This document shows, one piece after another, positions 59,900 through 64,000 of a stretch of 64,000 bases of DNA. How positions within the stretch are numbered: the stretch's first letter is position 1; every line of letters begins with the position of its first letter. Made by a program: the position numbers and the translations under genes. The notes below the pieces were generated by a model, which saw only the letters and a program-made list of their open reading frames with translations, was not told the origin of the DNA and did not search any database. Source of the DNA: JBEIFW01 sp046081125 (GTDB lineage Bacteria; Actinomycetota; Acidimicrobiia; Acidimicrobiales; Ilumatobacteraceae); NCBI GenBank assembly GCA_046081125.1, contig JBJTVH010000089.1:1-64000 (forward strand). The letters run 5' to 3'.

Positions 59900-59973
59900 G
59901 CCCCGGTATCCCAATCGGCAGAGGAAGCGGCCTCAAAATCCGTCAAGTGTGGGTTCGAGTCCCACTCGGGGCA
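59900..59973 (+). tRNA. tRNA-Leu (anticodon CAA)
   Basis: The 74-nt cloverleaf has a 7-bp acceptor stem (59900-59906 with 59966-59972), a 3-bp D stem, an anticodon loop CTCAAAA with anticodon CAA at 59934-59936, a 5-nt variable loop (CAAGT) and a T arm GTGGG-TTCGAGT-CCCAC. The discriminator is A; CCA is not encoded. The anticodon stem includes one G-U pair and one C-U mismatch next to the loop. CAA reads the Leu codon UUG, but the long variable arm usual for leucine tRNAs is missing. Confidence 0.88.
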
Positions 59974-62354
59974 CGCTCGACCATCTCCTGGTAGTACTCC
60001 GGCGGTTGCGGGCGGCCGAAGAGCCAGCCTTGCGCGTCGTCGCATCCGAGGACTCGGAGCCGTTCGGCCTGTGCCTCCTGCTCGACCCCCTCGGCGACCA
60101 CCGAGAGACCGAGCCCGTGAGCGAGTCGGGTGATCGCCGCGACGATATTGCCGGCGCGTCCGCCGTCGAGCATCCCGGCGACGAAGCTGCGGTCCACCTT
60201 CAGCTGCTCGACCGGGAAGTGGCTGAGGTGACCGAGCGAGGAGTAGCCGGTGCCGAAGTCGTCGATCGACAAGTGCACACCGAGCTCCCGGAGCCGATGC
60301 AGGACCTCGGTGACGTGGGAGGTCTCGTCGGCCAGCGCGGTCTCGGTGATCTCGAGCCACAGGCCGTCGGGATCGACGCCGGTCTCGGCGATCACCCGCG
60401 CGACGTCGTGGATCAGCGTCGGGTGCCCGAGCTGCCGAGGCGACAGATTGACCGCGATCTCGACCTGATGGCCCGCGGCCTGCTGGCTTGCCAACCATGT
60501 GCACGACTTGTGCAGCACCGCCAGACCGAGCGGCACGATGAGGCCGCTGTCCTCTGCGATCGGGATGAACTCGCCCGGGGTGATGGGGCCGGACTCCTCA
60601 CGGTTCCATCGTGCGAGCGCTTCGAAGCAGAGTCGTCCCGGGCGTGACAGGGGCACGATCGGTTGGAGGTGCACCTCGATCTGGTCGCGGTCGATGGCGC
60701 GGCGCAGCGCCTCGCGAACCTCGAGCAGGCGTTGGGCGTCCTCTCGCTGCCCGGCGTCGAAGAGGACGACCGACCCTCGACGCTGCTGCTTGGCCGTGTA
60801 CATGGCCACGTCCGCGTCTCGCAGCAGCGAGGCCGCGTCCGTCTCGTCGCCCGGCTTCACCGCGGCCACACCCACCGATGCGCCCACCACGAGATCGACG
60901 GTCCCGTGGCTGGTGTCGATGAGCAGGGGCTCTTTCAGCGACAGCACGATCCGCTCGGCGAGATCCACGGCGTGCGAGCGGTCCTTGAGGTGCTCGCAGA
61001 TCACGACGAACTCGTCGCCGGCGAGCCGGGCGATCACGTCGATGGCGCGCAGCGAGGTGCGGAGGCGCTCCACGACGGCCCGCAGGACCCGGTCGCCCAC
61101 CTCGTGGCCGAGCGAGTCGTTGATCACCTTGAACCGGTCGAGGTCGATGAACAGCACGGCGGCGAGGTCCCCGTCGTTGCGCCGGGTCCGCCCGATCGCC
61201 TCGCCGATCCGCCACGTCGCAAGCCGGCGGTTCGGCAGACCGGTGAGGGCGTCGTGGGTGGCCTGGTGCGACAGCAACGCCTGGGTATCGCGCACCTGGG
61301 CCAGGGTTTCGCCGACCTGCCGTTCGATGGCCGCGAGCTCGTCGGAGCCCTCCAGGTGCAGCACCGAGCCGCTCAGGTCGCCGCGCCCGGCCGCCTTGAG
61401 CGCGTCGAGGATCCGCTGCACCGGGTGGAGCACCGAGGTGGCGAGCGAAGCGAACAGGTACGCCGCAAGAACGATGCACAGCACGGCCACCCAGATGGCG
61501 GCCGACCGCTCGGTCGGCAAGCCGTCGATCCGTTCCACGAGGAGTCGGTCGAGCAGCGGGGCGAGGGTCCGCCACTGCGCCTCCACCGCCCTCACGTGGG
61601 CCGCTCGTGCGTCGGACGGCTCGATCGGTGGTTCGGCCACCGGCTCGACGGCCAGATCGGCGCTCTGGGCGGCAACCTCGGCGACGACGGCACGACGCGA
61701 GTCGTGATCGGCCCGAAGCGCCGCTTCGGCCCGTCCGAGCGATTCACTCAGGCGATGGCGCTCGGCCGCGACGACGCCGTACACCCCGGACGTGTCGTCG
61801 CGGGCCCGGTCGAGAGCGTCGGCGCCGAAGATCGCGATCGAGGGGAGCCGGAACTGCAGCGCGTCCATCAGGTAGTAGGTCTTCACCTCGGGGTCGAGGG
61901 TCAGGTTCGACCGGTCGCCGACGGTGACGATCAGATGGCTCAGCTCACGGGCGAGTGTCGAACGCTCGGCCTCCTGGGCCCGTAGGCGGCGCTCGAGGCC
62001 CGACCAGTCGTGCTGCAGGTCGAGCGCTCGCAGGTCGACGGGATCGACGCCCCGCAGCGCTGCGTCGAGATCGCGGCCGGGATCGAGCACGGCGAACAGC
62101 ACGCCGACGAGGTCCTCCTGGGCGCGCAGACCGACGCGCTCACGATCGGAGAACCGAATCTGGTCGAGCTTGTCGGAGGCGTAGGCCTGCGCGAGCCAGA
62201 CCAGCGGTGAGGCCAGTACGGCCGCCACGATCAGGAACTTCGTCGCCGAGGAGAACCGACGCAGGAGGCGCTCGCCCGGGCGCACCACGGCAGCCGCCAC
62301 CCGACGCACCACCTCGGGTTGCCGCGGAGAAGGGACGCTCGGTCGGCGCAGCAT
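59943..62354 (-). CDS. membrane GGDEF-EAL protein (c-di-GMP turnover)
   Basis: Counting from ATG 62354 (803 residues) there is a membrane segment at about 38-58, a large extracytoplasmic helical sensor (to about 285), a second membrane segment (about 290-312), a HAMP-like link, a GGDEF domain (about 370-530; signature LAGDEF with FIDLDRFKVINDSLGHEVGD) and an EAL domain (about 550-795; FEALARWN, VNLSPRQL, DDFGTGYSS, AEGVEQE). The EAL motif set is complete, so phosphodiesterase activity is likely; the GGDEF may also be active. GTG 62432 would add 26 residues. The last ten codons and stop lie antisense to the tRNA 3' half. Confidence 0.92.
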   Translation of the reverse strand: MLRRPSVPSPRQPEVVRRVAAAVVRPGERLLRRFSSATKFLIVAAVLASPLVWLAQAYASDKLDQIRFSDRERVGLRAQEDLVGVLFAVLDPGRDLDAALRGVDPVDLRALDLQHDWSGLERRLRAQEAERSTLARELSHLIVTVGDRSNLTLDPEVKTYYLMDALQFRLPSIAIFGADALDRARDDTSGVYGVVAAERHRLSESLGRAEAALRADHDSRRAVVAEVAAQSADLAVEPVAEPPIEPSDARAAHVRAVEAQWRTLAPLLDRLLVERIDGLPTERSAAIWVAVLCIVLAAYLFASLATSVLHPVQRILDALKAAGRGDLSGSVLHLEGSDELAAIERQVGETLAQVRDTQALLSHQATHDALTGLPNRRLATWRIGEAIGRTRRNDGDLAAVLFIDLDRFKVINDSLGHEVGDRVLRAVVERLRTSLRAIDVIARLAGDEFVVICEHLKDRSHAVDLAERIVLSLKEPLLIDTSHGTVDLVVGASVGVAAVKPGDETDAASLLRDADVAMYTAKQQRRGSVVLFDAGQREDAQRLLEVREALRRAIDRDQIEVHLQPIVPLSRPGRLCFEALARWNREESGPITPGEFIPIAEDSGLIVPLGLAVLHKSCTWLASQQAAGHQVEIAVNLSPRQLGHPTLIHDVARVIAETGVDPDGLWLEITETALADETSHVTEVLHRLRELGVHLSIDDFGTGYSSLGHLSHFPVEQLKVDRSFVAGMLDGGRAGNIVAAITRLAHGLGLSVVAEGVEQEAQAERLRVLGCDDAQGWLFGRPQPPEYYQEMVERAPSGTRTHT

Positions 62355-62462
62355 CGACGGCTGTATCGGACGACGTGAACCATGGATAAAGGCCACGACG
62401 TCGGCTTCTGCTTCGCGTTCCGCCCGGTTCACGCCCGGACTGCGCCCCCGTGCAGCCCGATC

Positions 62463-64000
62463 TCAGCCGGCTGCGTCCGGGAGGGCCGGCGCGTCCCGGC
62501 GCCCCGACCCGCGCAGGGCGGCCAGCGCCCGGCGGGCCACCGGATGGTCGGGGAGGTCCTCGAGGGCCACCGGGAGGTGCAGGCTCCAGTTCGGGTACTG
62601 CGTCGTCGTGCCCGGGAGGTTCACCCGGTCGGGTGTCGCGACGAGGTCCTCGACGCCGGTCGTGACGAGCAGGGCCGGCCCCGCTCCGAGCTCGCCGTGG
62701 GCGGCGACCACGGCGTCGACGACCGCCGCCGTCGGGGCCAGACCCGTGCGGGCGGCGAACCGGTCGCGCAGCGCTCGGGTGTGCACCGCAGTGGCATGGT
62801 CGCCGGCCGCAGTGCGGTCGGCGGCTTCGCGCCCGGTCCAGATCCCGGCGACCGTCGGCAGGTCGTGGGTGGTGATCGTGCCCAACACGCCGGGTCGAGC
62901 GCCGTCCGGGCCGGCGTCGTCGAACCAGGCGACGTGCGTCCCGAGGATCCGGCGCTCGGCGAGTTCGGCCCGGACCCGAGGTTCCACCGTGCCGAGGTCC
63001 TCGCCGATGACGAACGCACCGGCCCGGTCCGCTTCCAGGGCAAGCAGGTCGAGCAGGTCGTCGGCGGGGAACGCCACGAACGCCCCGGCGGTCGCCGGTG
63101 CCTCCGGGGGGATCCAGTACTGGCGGAACAGGCCCATCACATGGTCGATCCGTAGCCCGGCACCGTGGGCGAAGGAGCGCCGGAGCAGCTCCCGCCACGA
63201 GGAGTAGCACTCGGCCCGCAGCTTCCACGGCGTGAACGGCGGCAGCCCCCAGTCCTGGCCGTCGGCGGCGAACTGATCGGGCGGCGCGCCGATCCGCACG
63301 CCGGGCGCCAGCAGGTCCTGGAAGCGCCAGGCGTCGGCTCCGCCCGCGGCGAACCCGACGGCGAGGTCGTGGACGAGTCCGGCGCCCGCGACGGCAGCGC
63401 GGCCGAGTTGGCCGTCGAGGAGCCACTGGCACCAGGCGTGGAACCGGACCCGTTCGGCCAGGGCGGCGGCGATCGCCTCGACCGCAGCGCCCCGTGGCTG
63501 GCGCAGCTCGGCAGGCCAGGTCCGGTAGTCGGGGCCGTGGCGCTCGGCGAGGGCACAGAACCGGGCGAAGCTCTCGAGCCCGTTGTCCTGCTCGGCCCGC
63601 CACCGGTCGAAGTCCTCGCCCGGCGGGGCGGCGTCGAAGATCGCGCCGAGCGCGTCGAGCTTCAGGCGGGCGACGGCGTCACGTTCGAGGCGGGCCGTCG
63701 CGTTCAGTGCCCGACCCTCCCGGTCGAGCGCCGTGATGCGGTCCCCGAGCCGCTCGGCGCCGGGCACCATGGGGATGCGCAGGTACAGCACGCTGCGCCA
63801 CAGCCGGCTGGAGGGGTAGTACGGGCTCGGCTCCTGCGGCAGCACCGGGGTGCTGGCGTGGAGCGGATTGAGCACGCAGACCGACGCCCCTTCGGCCCCT
63901 ACCCACGCCGCCAAGCGGCGGAGGTCCTCGAGGTCGCCGTGCCCCCAGCTGGTCGTGGACCGCAGGGCGTAGAGCTGGGTGGTGACACCCCAGCCCGCAC
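62463..64000 (-). CDS. malQ: 4-alpha-glucanotransferase MalQ, C-terminal part
   Basis: MalQ (amylomaltase) rearranges maltodextrins in glycogen and maltose metabolism. The frame is open to the window edge, so the N-terminus is missing; the first visible residues (GWGVTTQLYALRS, SWGHGDLEDLRRLA) are the usual start of the catalytic barrel. Present are the nucleophile in GLRIDHVMGLFRQYW, the acid Glu in VIGEDLGTVEP and TTHDLPTVAG. ATG 63914 is an internal Met, not a start. It ends 108 bases before the GGDEF-EAL start. Confidence 0.94.
   Translation of the reverse strand, partial: AGWGVTTQLYALRSTTSWGHGDLEDLRRLAAWVGAEGASVCVLNPLHASTPVLPQEPSPYYPSSRLWRSVLYLRIPMVPGAERLGDRITALDREGRALNATARLERDAVARLKLDALGAIFDAAPPGEDFDRWRAEQDNGLESFARFCALAERHGPDYRTWPAELRQPRGAAVEAIAAALAERVRFHAWCQWLLDGQLGRAAVAGAGLVHDLAVGFAAGGADAWRFQDLLAPGVRIGAPPDQFAADGQDWGLPPFTPWKLRAECYSSWRELLRRSFAHGAGLRIDHVMGLFRQYWIPPEAPATAGAFVAFPADDLLDLLALEADRAGAFVIGEDLGTVEPRVRAELAERRILGTHVAWFDDAGPDGARPGVLGTITTHDLPTVAGIWTGREAADRTAAGDHATAVHTRALRDRFAARTGLAPTAAVVDAVVAAHGELGAGPALLVTTGVEDLVATPDRVNLPGTTTQYPNWSLHLPVALEDLPDHPVARRALAALRGSGRRDAPALPDAAG

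Noticed and set aside
59786..59914. Longer fabD with a 43-residue N-terminal extension
   Set aside because: The extension is non-homologous, runs into the tRNA, and passes the promoter box and ribosome binding site before ATG 59785.
59900..59973. tRNA read as tRNA-Sec (UCA anticodon)
   Set aside because: Shifting the loop to place TCA at the anticodon breaks the anticodon stem. The 7-bp acceptor and short variable loop also do not fit tRNA-Sec. CAA in a 7-nt loop is the better reading.
63912..63914. ATG 63914 as the malQ start
   Set aside because: Conserved MalQ sequence continues upstream to the window edge.

Overview
This 64 kb window is a gene-dense, high-GC bacterial chromosome segment with about 62 protein genes and one tRNA. 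It holds no insertion sequence, phage, CRISPR array or gene-free stretch over 300 bases. An actinobacterial DUF2469 gene sits in the order rpsP-KH-rimM-trmD-rplS-DUF2469-yraN-nth. The orders TIGR03960/DUF2344-rne-rplU-rpmA-obg-proB and ndk-mreBCD-pbp2-rodA, together with many GTG starts, also point to Actinomycetota. I infer a deep, rod-shaped, non-streptomycete lineage, most likely Acidimicrobiia. That placement is inference and was not tested by phylogeny.

Layout. 1-8.6 kb: clpX tail, folC, ndk, then the rod-elongation cluster mreB-mreC-mreD-pbp2-rodA. 8.7-18.6 kb: radical-SAM/DUF2344 pair, RNase E/G, ribosomal proteins L21 and L27, dNTPase (minus), obg, proB, and a redoxin read through an in-frame TGA. 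18.7-25.9 kb (minus): CbbX-like AAA ATPase, two exported binding-protein-like products (one a VWA lipoprotein), a membrane protein, murJ, pspA. 26-28.3 kb (plus): a MoxR ATPase with a CoxE-like VWA protein. 28.3-33.3 kb: ffh, rpsP, khpA, rimM, trmD, rplS, DUF2469, yraN, nth. 33.5-45.2 kb: hisD-C-B-H-A-(MFS)-hisF, a hydrolase, a GroES paralogue, an EAL-HDOD protein, then hisI-trpE-ygfZ. 45.1-53.5 kb: a two-component system, trpC, trpB2, a CheX-like protein, a GGDEF protein, trpF-trpB-trpA. 53.6-59.8 kb: fasciclin lipoprotein, small CxxC protein, bcp-fabZ, and a minus-strand fatty-acid operon fabD-fabH-fabG-acpP-fabF. 59.9-64 kb: tRNA-Leu(CAA), a GGDEF-EAL membrane protein and the 3' part of malQ.

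The most important observation is the redoxin at 17503-18624. Its reading frame is interrupted by one TGA (17881-17883) exactly where the first redox cysteine of a Cys-Gly-Cys active site belongs. A 6-bp stem with a 5-nt loop starts 14 nt downstream, which fits a bacterial SECIS element. It is best read as a selenoprotein. Ordinary gene calling would split or truncate it.

Other points worth attention: a barrel-sandwich (biotinyl/lipoyl-like) domain without a modifiable lysine on the C-terminus of FabD; a rimM gene with no ATG, GTG or TTG start that appears to use CTG; about 15 start codons with a TANNNT box 6-11 nt upstream, as expected for leaderless mRNAs; two back-to-back AAA+/VWA gene sets; and a tRNA-Leu(CAA) without the long variable arm usual for leucine tRNAs. 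Gene pairs are tightly coupled throughout by ATGA, GTGA or TGATG overlaps. Four of the convergent junctions carry perfect or near-perfect hairpins without U-tracts.
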